Of a stretch of DNA of 64,000 nt, positions 17,089 through 26,860 are shown piece by piece (position 1 is the first letter of the stretch; every line of letters begins with the position of its first letter). Source of the DNA: Desulfobacter hydrogenophilus (lineage in GTDB: Bacteria; Desulfobacterota; Desulfobacteria; Desulfobacterales; Desulfobacteraceae); the NCBI RefSeq assembly GCF_004319545.1, contig NZ_CP036313.1:1800501-1864500 (forward strand), read 5' to 3'. Both the position numbers and the translations under genes were made by a program. Under the pieces are notes generated by a model. The model did not search any database and had not been told where the DNA came from. It saw nothing but the letters and a program-made list of their open reading frames with translations.

Positions 17089-17978
17089 TGGGCCGCTGCA
17101 AACACCCGGTTCATAAAAAAGGTCAGATTTCCCTGGTTCTGGTTTGTCCTGCTGTCGTTGAGCAGCGTTTTTGCAAGGTCGGACACGGCATCGGCTGCAG
17201 GACTGTGCTTTACGGTATCCATAAGGATACTGCGATTTCGTACAGCTTTTTGCAGGGCCGGATCAAAGGGGATATGCCCGCAGTATTCCAGAACCACATT
17301 TTTTAAAAATTTATCCATGGCATTGCTCAAGGATCCGTAAACTTTTTTGGCCCCGGTCCGGTTGTCCGCCATGTTTACCACCAACTTGAAATGCTTTATT
17401 CCGTATCCTTGGGACATGACCTTCATCAGGGCATAGGCATCGGTAATGGAGGTGGGCTCGGTGGTGGCAACCACGAGGCACTGGTCCGCAGATGCATTAA
17501 AATAGAGTACATTGGATGAAATACCGGCCCCGGTGTCCAGTAAAATGATGTCTGCCATATCGGAAAACGCCTCAAATTCAGACAGCAGCGTTAGTTTTTC
17601 ACCTTCACTGAAACGGGTCAAATCTGCAAACCCTGATCCTCCGGGTAGAATGCCGATGCCATGATCCGTTTTTACCATCACCTGAGACAATGTTTTTTCC
17701 CCGGATATTAGATGGCGGATGTTATATTTGGGTCTCAGGTTAAATACGATGTCAATATTGGCTAGACCCACATCCGCATCTATGATCACCACCCGTTTTC
17801 CAAGCCGTGTCATGGCAACGGCCAGGTTTCCCACAATATTGGTTTTGCCCACCCCGCCCTTGCCGCTGGTTACCGCAATGACCCTGGGGTATGAACTGCC
17901 ATTGGAAGCCTTGTTCCGTTCACGTTTTTGCATCGCACTTGTCTTGGCCATCTGCCGCAGTCCTTTTGCCTGATCCAC
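17085..17978 (-). CDS. flhG: Flagellar number regulator FlhG (MinD-like ATPase)
   Basis: A 297-residue MinD/ParA-type ATPase starting at GTG with AAAGGAG upstream. It has the FlhG-specific N-terminal DQAKGLR motif (residues 2-8) that stimulates FlhF GTPase activity, deviant Walker A KGGVGKTN and VVIIDADVG. It is directly followed by fliA and preceded by flhF, as in polar flagellates. With FlhF it sets flagellar place and number. Confidence 0.95.
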   Translation of the reverse strand: MDQAKGLRQMAKTSAMQKRERNKASNGSSYPRVIAVTSGKGGVGKTNIVGNLAVAMTRLGKRVVIIDADVGLANIDIVFNLRPKYNIRHLISGEKTLSQVMVKTDHGIGILPGGSGFADLTRFSEGEKLTLLSEFEAFSDMADIILLDTGAGISSNVLYFNASADQCLVVATTEPTSITDAYALMKVMSQGYGIKHFKLVVNMADNRTGAKKVYGSLSNAMDKFLKNVVLEYCGHIPFDPALQKAVRNRSILMDTVKHSPAADAVSDLAKTLLNDSRTNQNQGNLTFFMNRVFAAAQ

Positions 17979-19082
17979 CTAATCTCCTTTGGGCTCTTTT
18001 TTTAGAATTATCTTCAAAAGCTCATGGCGGTCCGGGATAATCAAATCCTCGGGCACCTTTTGTCCGTTGGTCACCAATGACACCGGCAAGTCATGGCTTG
18101 CCACCTGGTCAAGAATTTTCCCGCATCTTTTTGTTTCATCTATTTTTGTAAACACATAGGTGTCTGGATTGAATACGGAAAAAGCAGATGCCGCTTCCTT
18201 CATATTAATCAATTCAGAGGTAACACTCAAGGTTAAATGAACGCTGACCTGGAAATCATTTTTAATCAGCTCAAGGATTTCGTCAATTTTTTCCTTGTCA
18301 TAATGGCTGTGTCCGGCTGTATCAATAAGTACCAAATCCATGGATTTCATTCGGTCCAGGGCGCATGCCAAATCCTGTCGTGAAAAGGCCGGCACACAGA
18401 CAAGCCCCATGATCCCGGCATAGGCCTTGAGCTGCTCAAAAGCCCCGATTCTGTAATTGTCGATGGAGACCAGCCCCACCTTCATTTTCCGGGTAAAGCT
18501 CAGGCAGGCGGCCAGTTTGGCAATGGTGGTGGTTTTTCCCACACCGGTCGGCCCTACAAAAGCCGCGACCTGGGGAAGCCCGGAAGAATTGCGCCGGGTG
18601 AAAAAATCCTTGGTGCGAAATTGATCCAGGCAAAGGCCCATAACTTTTTTTTTCAACTGCTTCATTTGTGTTACCGTATCAAGGCTTTGATCCAGATCAG
18701 CGGCTGCTTTTTGAACAAGCTTTGCCGCCAGGCGTTCGCTGACACCGCAGCGAAGCAGGGAGGCCAGCACGCCTACAGATTCGAAATGGTTGCACAAAAT
18801 GGACTGCACCCCGGAACCAAAACCGGCCACAGAAAGTATGTCCTTTATTTCCGCAATATCTGACTTAAGAGATTCCACATCCTGCAGAATAGGTATTTCA
18901 GGCTTATCATCACCGGCCGAAGGGAGTGCCGCCTCAACTTCGAACATGGTCTTTGCGTAGGGATCTTTGGGCGATTTGGGCACCTTTCGGGTGGAAAGGA
19001 TCATGGCATCGGGCCCCAGCTCTTCCTTGATGCGGGCTAATGCAGCCTGGATATTCGGAGCCCTGAAATTTTTTTTATTCAT
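17979..19082 (-). CDS. flhF: Flagellar SRP-like GTPase FlhF
   Basis: 367 residues with the SRP GTPase NG domain: P-loop GPTGVGKTTTIAKLA, DTAGHSHYDKEKI (G3; DTAG kept) and TKIDE (G4). The N-terminal basic part (IQAALARIKEELGPDAMILSTR) is the FlhF B region. It recruits early flagellar components to the pole. It overlaps flhA by 8 bp and ends one base before flhG. Confidence 0.95.
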   Translation of the reverse strand: MNKKNFRAPNIQAALARIKEELGPDAMILSTRKVPKSPKDPYAKTMFEVEAALPSAGDDKPEIPILQDVESLKSDIAEIKDILSVAGFGSGVQSILCNHFESVGVLASLLRCGVSERLAAKLVQKAAADLDQSLDTVTQMKQLKKKVMGLCLDQFRTKDFFTRRNSSGLPQVAAFVGPTGVGKTTTIAKLAACLSFTRKMKVGLVSIDNYRIGAFEQLKAYAGIMGLVCVPAFSRQDLACALDRMKSMDLVLIDTAGHSHYDKEKIDEILELIKNDFQVSVHLTLSVTSELINMKEAASAFSVFNPDTYVFTKIDETKRCGKILDQVASHDLPVSLVTNGQKVPEDLIIPDRHELLKIILKKEPKGD

Positions 19083-21183
19083 TCTTTAAACTTACCTTTC
19101 CGACAGCCTGCAGATTTATATCATCCACGATCTCTGCGTGGGATACCACAAATACGTTGGGAAGAGACGGCTCAATCAGTCGACGGACATGACGGCGCAA
19201 TGTGGGTGAGGTCATGAGCACCGGCTGGGTATTCAATGTGATGAGCTTTTCCACCTGTTTGGATACGGCGCCGACAAATTCCGTGATCAGGACAGGCTCT
19301 AAAGCCAGGTAGGTACCATGGTCGGTCCGTTTAATATTTTTTGTTAAAATTTCTTCAAGCTTACGGTCCAATGTCATGACCTGCAGCTTTTTACCGGGCT
19401 GCAGGTAGGACGCCAGCATGCCTTTGGCAACCCGTTGGCGGACATATTCGGTTAACAGGTCCGGATCCTTGCCTGCCGGGGCGAAATCTGCCAGGGTTTC
19501 CACGATGGTTAACAGATCTCTGACCGAAATACGTTCCCGCAGAAGATTTTGTAGCACTTTCTGCACCGCGCCGACACTTAAAAGATTGGGCACCAGCTCC
19601 TCAACCACCTTGGGGCTGGTTTTGGCCAGGTTATCCAGAAGATGCTGGACATCCTGTCGGCTAAGCAGGTTGTGGGCATTGTTTCTGATGATCTCCGTCA
19701 AATGGGTGGCAATGACCGTTGAGTTGTCCACCACCGTGTATCCGGCAAACTTGGCCTCCTCTTCCCTGGACATGGGTATCCACAGGGCCGGCAGGTTAAA
19801 GGCCGGTTCAACCGTCTCAATTCCGTCAATTTTTTTGGCCGCACCACCTGGATCCATGGCCAGATAGTGATTGACCATAAGCTCTGAACCGGCGGCCTCA
19901 ACGCCCTTGATCATAAGGCGATACTGGGCCGGGCTTAAATTCAAGTTATCCCGGATATGGATGGGCGGCACAATGATACCCATCTCCGTGGCAAATTGTC
20001 GGCGGATGGCCTTTATTCGTCCTAACAGCGTGCCGTCCTGCTGTTTGTCCACCAGAGGAATCAAACCATATCCCACTTCCAGTTCCATGGTATCCAGACG
20101 CAGCAGATGATCCACATCCTCGGGCTTTCCGGGCGCCTCTTCCTGGGCCTGCGTCTGGGCCTTTTCAATTTTCTGCTGTTTTTCTTCAGCTTTTTTTCCC
20201 TCTTGTCCTAAAAAATACCAGGCAATGGTTCCCATGGTAATTCCTAAGGTCATAAAGGGGATGGTGGGCAGGCCCGGAATTGCGCCCATGAGAAAAACAA
20301 CCACCCCCCCCACCATGACCGGGGTAGTACTGGAAAATAGATGTTTGGCAAAGTCTTGTCCCATCTTGCTTTCTGCGCCGGACCGGGAGACCAGAAGACC
20401 TGCTGCCGCAGAGATCAAAAGCGCCGGAATCTGGGAGACAAGCCCGTCACCCACGGTCAGCAGGGTGTAATTGGTCAACGCCTCGCCAAGCGGCATACCC
20501 TGCTGCACCACGCCGATGATAAAGCCTGCGCCGATATTAATCAAAGTAATCACAATGCCAGCAATGGCGTCACCACGGACAAATTTGGAGGCACCGTCCA
20601 TGGCGCCATGAAATTCCGATTCCCTGGCAATGGCGGCTCTTCGCTCTCCTGCCTCTATTTCGTCGATCATACCGGCATTGAGATCTGCATCAATGGCCAT
20701 CTGTTTGCCGGGCATGGCGTCCAGGGTGAAACGGGCGGCCACCTCTGCAATACGGCCGGCACCCTTGGTGATTACCATGAAATTGATGAGCACAAGGATA
20801 ATGAAAATAATCAAACCCACCACATAGTTACCGCCCACCACAAAGGCTCCGAATGACATGATGATTGCCCCGGCAGCTTCCGGTCCCTCGCTGCCATGCA
20901 AAAGAATCAACCGGGTGGATGCCACGTTCAACGAGAGCCTGAAAAGGGTGAGCATCAGAAGCAGGGAGGGAAAGATACTGAAGTCAAGTGGTCTTTGCGT
21001 ATACATGGTCGTGATCAATACCACAATGCCAAGGGAAATATTCAGGGCCAGAAAGAAATCAAGGATAATGGGGTGTAAAGGCAGGATCATTGCCATCAGA
21101 ATGCCGATAAAGGCCAGAACCATCAGAATATCTGATGACTCTTTTTTCATCGTGGCCATTATCCCGACGTTTTCCGTCGCCAT
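19075..21183 (-). CDS. flhA: Flagellar export gate protein FlhA
   Basis: The start at 21183 (MATENVGIMATM) has AAGGAGG five bases upstream; the frame extends ten codons further but without a ribosome site. The 702-residue product has eight membrane helices in the first 330 residues, the FHIPEP region (LTLFRLSLNVASTRLIL) and the cytoplasmic ring-forming domain. It is the main subunit of the flagellar type III export gate. Confidence 0.97.
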   Translation of the reverse strand: MATENVGIMATMKKESSDILMVLAFIGILMAMILPLHPIILDFFLALNISLGIVVLITTMYTQRPLDFSIFPSLLLMLTLFRLSLNVASTRLILLHGSEGPEAAGAIIMSFGAFVVGGNYVVGLIIFIILVLINFMVITKGAGRIAEVAARFTLDAMPGKQMAIDADLNAGMIDEIEAGERRAAIARESEFHGAMDGASKFVRGDAIAGIVITLINIGAGFIIGVVQQGMPLGEALTNYTLLTVGDGLVSQIPALLISAAAGLLVSRSGAESKMGQDFAKHLFSSTTPVMVGGVVVFLMGAIPGLPTIPFMTLGITMGTIAWYFLGQEGKKAEEKQQKIEKAQTQAQEEAPGKPEDVDHLLRLDTMELEVGYGLIPLVDKQQDGTLLGRIKAIRRQFATEMGIIVPPIHIRDNLNLSPAQYRLMIKGVEAAGSELMVNHYLAMDPGGAAKKIDGIETVEPAFNLPALWIPMSREEEAKFAGYTVVDNSTVIATHLTEIIRNNAHNLLSRQDVQHLLDNLAKTSPKVVEELVPNLLSVGAVQKVLQNLLRERISVRDLLTIVETLADFAPAGKDPDLLTEYVRQRVAKGMLASYLQPGKKLQVMTLDRKLEEILTKNIKRTDHGTYLALEPVLITEFVGAVSKQVEKLITLNTQPVLMTSPTLRRHVRRLIEPSLPNVFVVSHAEIVDDINLQAVGKVSLKNE

Positions 21184-21236
21184 GTATCCTCCTTGCTGAT
21201 AGATGCTTGACATCTGGTGCCAAAAAATTGACTATT

Positions 21237-21376
21237 GTTTGAAACTAAAGTCACCCATCTGCGGCGTTGCAGAAAAATTTGCAATCCTTACAACCGAGAG
21301 GTTGCTCCGGTTACAATTTTTTCTGCGCCTTGCATCTGGGCAACTTTACGTCCAAACACGGGTTTTCGTTCATGCA
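21237..21376. repeat. Palindromic repeat, family A copy 2
   Basis: Arms from 21237 (GTTTGAAACTAAAGTCACCC, then ATCTGCGGCGTTGCAG) pair with the complement of the segment ending at 21357. The right side continues with the family word complementary to AACCCGTGTTTGGACG. It fills the flhB-flhA gap inside the operon, so it would form a large hairpin between the two cistrons. Confidence 0.8.
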
Positions 21377-21402
21377 CTATTTATGATTTAACCCGGTTGG
21401 GT

Positions 21403-22479
21403 TTACGTCCCCTGACCGTTCTTAAGCCCGTAAACATAGGCAAGCAGTTCCGCTACAGTCTGGTAATATTCAAATGGAATCTGGTCACCAATATCTACTA
21501 TTCTATACAAATTTCGGGCCAACGGCTTATCTTCTACGACCGGCACATCATTTTCCCGGGCAATTCTTTTGATATTTTCGGCCACGGCGCCTGCGCCCTT
21601 GGCAACAACGCTCGGGGCATCCATCTTTTCTTTGTCATACTGCAATGCTACGGCAAGGTGCGTCGGGTTGGTCACAACCACATCTGCCTTGGGCACGGCT
21701 GCCATCATGCGTTTTCTGGCTGCGGCCATCTGAAGCTGACGAATCCTGGATTTAACCGCGGGGTCTCCTTCTGTTTGCTTTCGCTCGTCTTTTACCTCTT
21801 TTTTGGTCATTTTCTGGTCTTCTAAAAATTTCCATTTTTGGAAAGAAAAATCCAGAATGGCAACCAAAACCATTACGATACAGACTTTTATAAAAATCCA
21901 GAACGATTTAATAAAAAGAAAAAGCAGGATCTGGGCTGTGGAGTTATCGTACAGGGTAAGCACCTCGGATAGGTCTCCCTTTGTGGCCAGATAGCAGACC
22001 AGTGAAATTACAGCAAGCTTGAGCAGTGATTTTACAAATTCGACGACGGCCGAGGACGAAAATTTTTGTTTAAATCCGTTAATGGGATTCAGTTTGCTTA
22101 ATTTGGGTTCCAAGGCTTTCCAGGATATATGGAATCCAACTTGTGCCACGTTGGAAATGACCGCCACAACGCAAACGGCTGTAAATACAGGCAGGCACAT
22201 CAAAAACATTTTTTTTGCGTGATAAATCAGCATTACGCTCAGATCTGCCGGGCCCAGTTCCGGTACCCGCTTAAAAATAAAATTATAATGAAATATTTCC
22301 ACGCAGTTCTGATAGAAAAAAAATGCCGTGACATATAAAGCTGTAACACCGCCCAACACGACAAAAACCGAAGGAATTTCCATGCTTTTGGCAACCTGGC
22401 CTTCCTCCCTTGCCTTGCTGAGCTTTCGCCCCGATGCGTCCTCGCTCTTTTCGCCGCCACTCTCTGGATCTTCGGCCAT
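21403..22479 (-). CDS. flhB: Flagellar export switch protein FlhB
   Basis: 358 residues: an N-terminal charged segment (EKSEDASGRKLSKAREEGQV), four membrane helices and the cytoplasmic domain with the self-cleavage motif NPTH (VVTNPTHLAVALQYD). It switches export specificity from hook to filament substrates. It follows fliR. Note that a separate FlhB-C-like protein (fhlB) is encoded at 12311. Confidence 0.96.
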   Translation of the reverse strand: MAEDPESGGEKSEDASGRKLSKAREEGQVAKSMEIPSVFVVLGGVTALYVTAFFFYQNCVEIFHYNFIFKRVPELGPADLSVMLIYHAKKMFLMCLPVFTAVCVVAVISNVAQVGFHISWKALEPKLSKLNPINGFKQKFSSSAVVEFVKSLLKLAVISLVCYLATKGDLSEVLTLYDNSTAQILLFLFIKSFWIFIKVCIVMVLVAILDFSFQKWKFLEDQKMTKKEVKDERKQTEGDPAVKSRIRQLQMAAARKRMMAAVPKADVVVTNPTHLAVALQYDKEKMDAPSVVAKGAGAVAENIKRIARENDVPVVEDKPLARNLYRIVDIGDQIPFEYYQTVAELLAYVYGLKNGQGT

Positions 22480-22482
22480 CTC

Positions 22483-23271
22483 TTATCCTCCGCCCATATA
22501 AAACAATAATGCCAGAAATAATTTTCTGCACGGTTCAAGGTAATCCCGGGTAACAATGGCGATGATGGGCAGGGTCATGGAAAAAAAAATCAGGCCCACG
22601 ACGATCTTCACCGGAAACGCCACAATCATGACATTGGTCTGGGGTGAAAATTTTGCAATCAGTCCGAAACCGGTATTGACAAAGGTCAGGGCGGCAATGA
22701 CCGGAGCACTGATTTTAACGGCAGTCACAAACAACCCGGCTCCCACATCCATAATCCGGGGCATGAGTGCGGAATGCATCACAAACCCGCCCACAGGAAC
22801 CAGTTCAAAGCTGTCAATCATGGACATAATAATAATATGGTGTCCGTTGAGTACAAGAAAAATGACCAGACAGACCCAGTAACCGATTTGGTCCATAATA
22901 GACACATTCTCTCCGCTTTGGGGATCCATGACATTGATCATGGCAAATCCGATCTGAAAGCCGATGACCTGGCCGGCCATCTGGATCCCTGCAAAAAAAA
23001 TTCTCAGGCAAAGTCCCAGGGTAAATCCCACCAGAATTTCTGCCCCAAACATCAGGCCAAAGGTGGGGACATCCCCTGGAAAACGAGCTGGATCCACAGG
23101 TACCACCGTATAAAACAACAGGGTTAAAACCAGGGCAAGCGCAATTTTCAGGCTGTTGAGAATGGCTGATGAGTTAAAAACAGGGAACAAGAATAAAAAC
23201 ACGGATACCCGTGCCAGAACCAGCATAAAGGTTCTAAAGCGAATGGGATCAATGAGATCAAGCAGTTCCAA
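22483..23271 (-). CDS. fliR: Flagellar export protein FliR
   Basis: A 262-residue membrane protein with about six helices and family features such as GFQIGFAMINVMDPQSG. The start codon is TTG with AGGAC close upstream. Export-gate core component with FliP and FliQ; the order fliP-fliQ-fliR-flhB is conserved. Confidence 0.94.
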   Translation of the reverse strand: MELLDLIDPIRFRTFMLVLARVSVFLFLFPVFNSSAILNSLKIALALVLTLLFYTVVPVDPARFPGDVPTFGLMFGAEILVGFTLGLCLRIFFAGIQMAGQVIGFQIGFAMINVMDPQSGENVSIMDQIGYWVCLVIFLVLNGHHIIIMSMIDSFELVPVGGFVMHSALMPRIMDVGAGLFVTAVKISAPVIAALTFVNTGFGLIAKFSPQTNVMIVAFPVKIVVGLIFFSMTLPIIAIVTRDYLEPCRKLFLALLFYMGGG

Positions 23272-23304
23272 AGTCGTCCTTTCCTAACCCCAACGTTGGG
23301 TAAT

Positions 23305-23574
23305 TTATCTGATATACATGGGAATATTGGTAATAATATTGGTTGTAAAAGCCATCAGCTTTTCCATCATCCACGGGGCGGCAAACAAAAGTCCGATAAA
23401 CACGGCAAGGATCTTGGGCACAAAGGTAAGCGTCATCTCCTGGATCTGGGTAACCGCCTGGAACACACTGATGGCCAGGCCTGCAATCAGGCCTAGGCCC
23501 AGCATGGGCATGGATAAAAGAATCGTCAGGATGATGGACTGTTTGGCAAATGCAATTACAAATTCAGGGGTCAT
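23305..23574 (-). CDS. fliQ: Flagellar export protein FliQ
   Basis: An 89-residue protein with two membrane helices (MTPEFVIAFAKQSI start; AVTQIQEMTLTFVPK loop). The start at 23574 has GGAG seven bases upstream inside the end of fliP; the longer frame adds four residues with no ribosome site. Component of the FliPQR gate. Confidence 0.94.
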   Translation of the reverse strand: MTPEFVIAFAKQSIILTILLSMPMLGLGLIAGLAISVFQAVTQIQEMTLTFVPKILAVFIGLLFAAPWMMEKLMAFTTNIITNIPMYIR

Positions 23575-23575
23575 T

Positions 23576-24352
23576 TTACACTCCAAAGCTTTTAATCATC
23601 GAGCCTGCAATCAAATGCCAGCCGTCCACAAGGACAAAAAGCATCAGCTTAAAGGGCAGGGAAATCATAACCGGGGGAAGCATCATCATACCCATGGCCA
23701 GCAGCACCGAGGCGACGACCATATCAATGACAAGAAAGGGAACGTACAGAATAAAGCCTATGATAAATGCTGTTTTAAGCTCGGAAATCACATAGGCCGG
23801 AATCAGTGTTAAAAGCGACACATCATCCCGGTTTTCAGGTTTTTTTATGCCGGCCTCTTTGACAAACAGGGCTATGTCAGCTTCCCTGGTGTTGAGCAGC
23901 ATAAATTTTCGTATGGGCTTCTGGGCCTCATCAAAGGCCGTTTCATAGGAAATTTCACGTTCAAGGTATGGGTTTAAGGCTTTGTCATACACCTCTAAAG
24001 CCACAGGTTTGATAATAAAAAAAGTCATGAACAGTGAAAGCCCTACAATCACCTGGTTGGGCGGGCTTGACTGGGTACCTATCGCCTGGCGCAGGAAATG
24101 AAACACCATCGTTATACGGGTAAAAGGCGTCATGAGGATCAAAATAGCCGGAGCCAGGCTGATGATGGTTAAAAGAGCAATGATTTCAAGGACCACCGCC
24201 ACTTCTTCGGGCTCCTGGGCTGCGGTGACATTAAGTTCCAGGGAAGGAATAGGGAAGGTGACAGCGCCTGCCGTATCAACAAAACCTGCGATCATCATGG
24301 CTGTAACCACAATGAATCCTATCCATCCGGCCGGCCGGGCGTAGTTGCTCAT
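23576..24352 (-). CDS. fliP: Flagellar export protein FliP
   Basis: 258 residues: signal-like N-terminus, then FliP helices with LAPAILILMTPFTRITMV and FLRQAIGTQSSPPNQV, diagnostic for the family, and the PFKLMLFVLVDGWHL end. Pentamer-forming core of the export gate. It overlaps fliO by 4 bp. Confidence 0.96.
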   Translation of the reverse strand: MSNYARPAGWIGFIVVTAMMIAGFVDTAGAVTFPIPSLELNVTAAQEPEEVAVVLEIIALLTIISLAPAILILMTPFTRITMVFHFLRQAIGTQSSPPNQVIVGLSLFMTFFIIKPVALEVYDKALNPYLEREISYETAFDEAQKPIRKFMLLNTREADIALFVKEAGIKKPENRDDVSLLTLIPAYVISELKTAFIIGFILYVPFLVIDMVVASVLLAMGMMMLPPVMISLPFKLMLFVLVDGWHLIAGSMIKSFGV

Positions 24353-24777
24353 GATATCTCTCCTTTACCGGAATCGTTACGGAGATCGGAAGAATCATTT
24401 TTCAAGGGCATTCTCTGCACACCGTTGCCTTTAATTAGACTCTTTTTGAGCAGATTCTGAAATCCTTTGGCCGTTTCGAGGGGTTCTGATGCCGTTGCCG
24501 CCTTTGGCGGCTTGTCAAAACGGGCTAAAGACGAAATGCCGGCCGGCGAAACTCCGATAAGAACTGATTCATCCTGGACAGTTACCAGAATCAGTTTTTC
24601 TTTGGGGGATAAGTGATGGACGGATAACACCTTTATCAGCGCCATCGAATCTTTGTTTCCGAACCGCCCCGAGAATCTGCGGACAAGATAAAGGGCTATC
24701 AGAAAAAAAGCCAGAACGGCAAACAGCATACCGAAACTTTTGCCAAATTCCAGCCACATATCCGCATGCGTATTCAT
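24349..24777 (-). CDS. fliO: Flagellar export accessory protein FliO
   Basis: A 142-residue protein with one N-terminal membrane helix (about residues 15-33) and a small cytoplasmic domain (MALIKVLSVHHLSPKEKLIL, VLIGVSPAGISSLARF). FliO stabilises FliP during assembly. Position between fliN and fliP supports the assignment. Confidence 0.9.
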   Translation of the reverse strand: MNTHADMWLEFGKSFGMLFAVLAFFLIALYLVRRFSGRFGNKDSMALIKVLSVHHLSPKEKLILVTVQDESVLIGVSPAGISSLARFDKPPKAATASEPLETAKGFQNLLKKSLIKGNGVQRMPLKNDSSDLRNDSGKGEIS

Positions 24778-25124
24778 TGATTTTCCGAAGCCAGGGATTT
24801 GACACGGTCAATGGGTGTGATTACGTCGGTGAGACGAACTCCGAATTTTTCATTGACCACCACAACTTCTCCCCGGGCAATGAGCTTACGGTTTATATAG
24901 ACTTCCAAGGGTTCTCCGGCCAGTTTGTTCAATTCAATAATGGACCCTTGGGCCAGTTGCAAAAGATCGTTGACCAACATCTTGGTTTTGCCCAGTTCCA
25001 CGGAAAGTTCCAAAGGGATATCCAGGATAAAATCCAGCTCCCTTGCGCTATGATCCTCGCTTTGTTCGGATTCTTCCTGTATATCTTCATCATTTATGGT
25101 GCTGTTTTCATCAACCATGTTCAC
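24774..25124 (-). CDS. fliN: Motor switch protein FliN
   Basis: 116 residues, with the SpoA fold at the C-terminus (LDIPLELSVELGKTKM; GSIIELNKLAGEPLEVYIN; GVRLTDVITP). C-ring base component that binds CheY-P together with FliM. It overlaps fliM and fliO by 4 bp each. Confidence 0.96.
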   Translation of the reverse strand: MNMVDENSTINDEDIQEESEQSEDHSARELDFILDIPLELSVELGKTKMLVNDLLQLAQGSIIELNKLAGEPLEVYINRKLIARGEVVVVNEKFGVRLTDVITPIDRVKSLASENQ

Positions 25125-26119
25125 CTCTTACAGTCAGTTATAATTTTATCGTTGATTTTAAATGCCTGAAATCCCCGCTGAACACCAATGAAGCCTTTCA
25201 GTTTCACAAGCCCTCCCACAAAGCAGGACAACGGATCCGATGCGTCATTATCCAGTTGGATCACATCTCCGGGCTGCATATATAAAAGCCGTTCGCCGGT
25301 GATCTCGGTCTTGCCCAAAAGAATTCTTAAATCCACCTCAGAGTTGAGAATGACCTCTTGAATCATTCGCCGCCAGTTATAATCGATTTCTTCAATTTCC
25401 GCCTGGACACCGGATGACAGCTTATTTCGCATGGGTTCGATCATGGAATAGGGATAGCAGACCACAAGATTACCTGCGGCCTGTTCCAGTTCAATTTCAA
25501 ACCGGGTAACAATAACGAGGTCTGTGGGTAGTACAATGGCCGTGAACTGCGGGTTCATTTCCGAACGGATCAGGGATGCTTTTACCGGCTCTATGGGTGC
25601 CCAGGACGTTTCAATATTTTTCAGGACGGCCACCACAGCCTTTTTAATCATCACCTCTTCAATTCGGGTAAATTCGCGGCCTTCAACCCTTGCTTTTCCC
25701 AAGGCTTCTCCGCCAAAAAAAGTGTCAATGAGGTTATAAACCAGCTGACTTTCAAACACCACCAGACCATGTCCCCTTAACGGCTCCATCCTGAACATAT
25801 GAAGACTTGTGGGCACAGGTAGGCTGCGGACGAATTCAGAAAACTTCAGGGTATCAAAGGGATTGGCAGATACATCGACATTGGTCCGAAGCAGTGAAGA
25901 CAGTGTGGCCCGAACTTCCCTGGACAGACGTTCATTAATAACGTCAAAAGTGGGCATTCTTGCCCTGACCACTTTGTCCTGGCTGGTGAAATCATAGGCA
26001 ACGACCCCTTCAACCGGCTCCTCAGCAATCTCCGAAATATCGGCTTCGGTTTCTACTTCTCCGGAATCCAGTCCGTCTAGTAGACTGTCAACCTCGTCCT
26101 GGGATAGAATTTCACTCAT
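25121..26119 (-). CDS. fliM: Motor switch protein FliM
   Basis: 332 residues. The N-terminal CheY-P docking peptide (ILSQDEVDSLLDG), the CheC-like middle domain (FEPLRGHGLVVFESQLVYNL-like, with EPLRGHGLVVF seen) and the SpoA domain at the end. It links CheY-P to rotor reversal. The docking peptide is the same type that is repeated eight times in the 14684-16225 protein. Confidence 0.97.
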   Translation of the reverse strand: MSEILSQDEVDSLLDGLDSGEVETEADISEIAEEPVEGVVAYDFTSQDKVVRARMPTFDVINERLSREVRATLSSLLRTNVDVSANPFDTLKFSEFVRSLPVPTSLHMFRMEPLRGHGLVVFESQLVYNLIDTFFGGEALGKARVEGREFTRIEEVMIKKAVVAVLKNIETSWAPIEPVKASLIRSEMNPQFTAIVLPTDLVIVTRFEIELEQAAGNLVVCYPYSMIEPMRNKLSSGVQAEIEEIDYNWRRMIQEVILNSEVDLRILLGKTEITGERLLYMQPGDVIQLDNDASDPLSCFVGGLVKLKGFIGVQRGFQAFKINDKIITDCKR

Positions 26120-26126
26120 GGCACCA

Positions 26127-26735
26127 TCACTGCATTATAAAATTAGTAAAATAAATATGCCTTATGGCAACTTTGGGAAAAATTTGATTAATTCGGTTGA
26201 GAAGTGCAAATTTCAGTTTCAGTTTGCCTTGGGGGCTTCGCAGCTCCATCCATCTCATTTGTCGGATCTGGGTTTCAATTATTTTTCTTATTCTGGGCTC
26301 CATGGTATACACCTGTCTTCGAAACCCGGGTTCCATCATTTCAAGGGCGATACCAAGGGATATGTAAGGCATATTTGAATCCGGTCTTAAAAATATCTGT
26401 TCAAAGGGTTCAAGTTGTACAATATCCTCAAATATTGTTTTGTTCTGGTCTTTCAGGGCTGCCTGAATGCTTTCCGCGGTCACGACATCTTCACCAACCG
26501 GTTGTTCAGGGACATCTTTTTCCTTGTCGCTGAACAGAAAAAAGAACACACCGGTACCAATTCCACCCAATAAAAGGAGAAAACAAATCAGAATAATGAT
26601 CAGTTTTTTTTTCCCTGACAGCAGTTTGCCGATAAATCCATTTTTGACAGCGTCTCCATTTAAATCCCCGCCACCATCGTTTATGGATTCGGCCAGTTTA
26701 TCACCTTCGATTTTTTCCAGCAGATCTTCAGCCAC
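26127..26735 (-). CDS. fliL: Flagellar basal-body associated protein FliL
   Basis: The start is a GTG (VAEDLLEKIEG) with GGGAGG four bases upstream. A frame extending to 27017 is rejected because it reads through two repeat elements. The 202-residue product has a cytosolic N-terminus, one membrane helix (KLIIILICFLLLLGGIG) and a periplasmic FliL domain (VQLEPFEQIFLRPDSNMPY). FliL supports stator function. First gene of fliL-M-N-O-P-Q-R. Confidence 0.93.
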   Translation of the reverse strand: MAEDLLEKIEGDKLAESINDGGGDLNGDAVKNGFIGKLLSGKKKLIIILICFLLLLGGIGTGVFFFLFSDKEKDVPEQPVGEDVVTAESIQAALKDQNKTIFEDIVQLEPFEQIFLRPDSNMPYISLGIALEMMEPGFRRQVYTMEPRIRKIIETQIRQMRWMELRSPQGKLKLKFALLNRINQIFPKVAIRHIYFTNFIMQ

Positions 26736-26860
26736 AATACCTCCCAAAATAATTTGGTCGTTTGCCCAGCCGGCCCTTGCAGGCTGAATCGTGAATATCC
26801 TTGATAAATCAGGTTTTATATGAAAGTTCCAATAGGTTACTGAATTATTTTCATACTTTG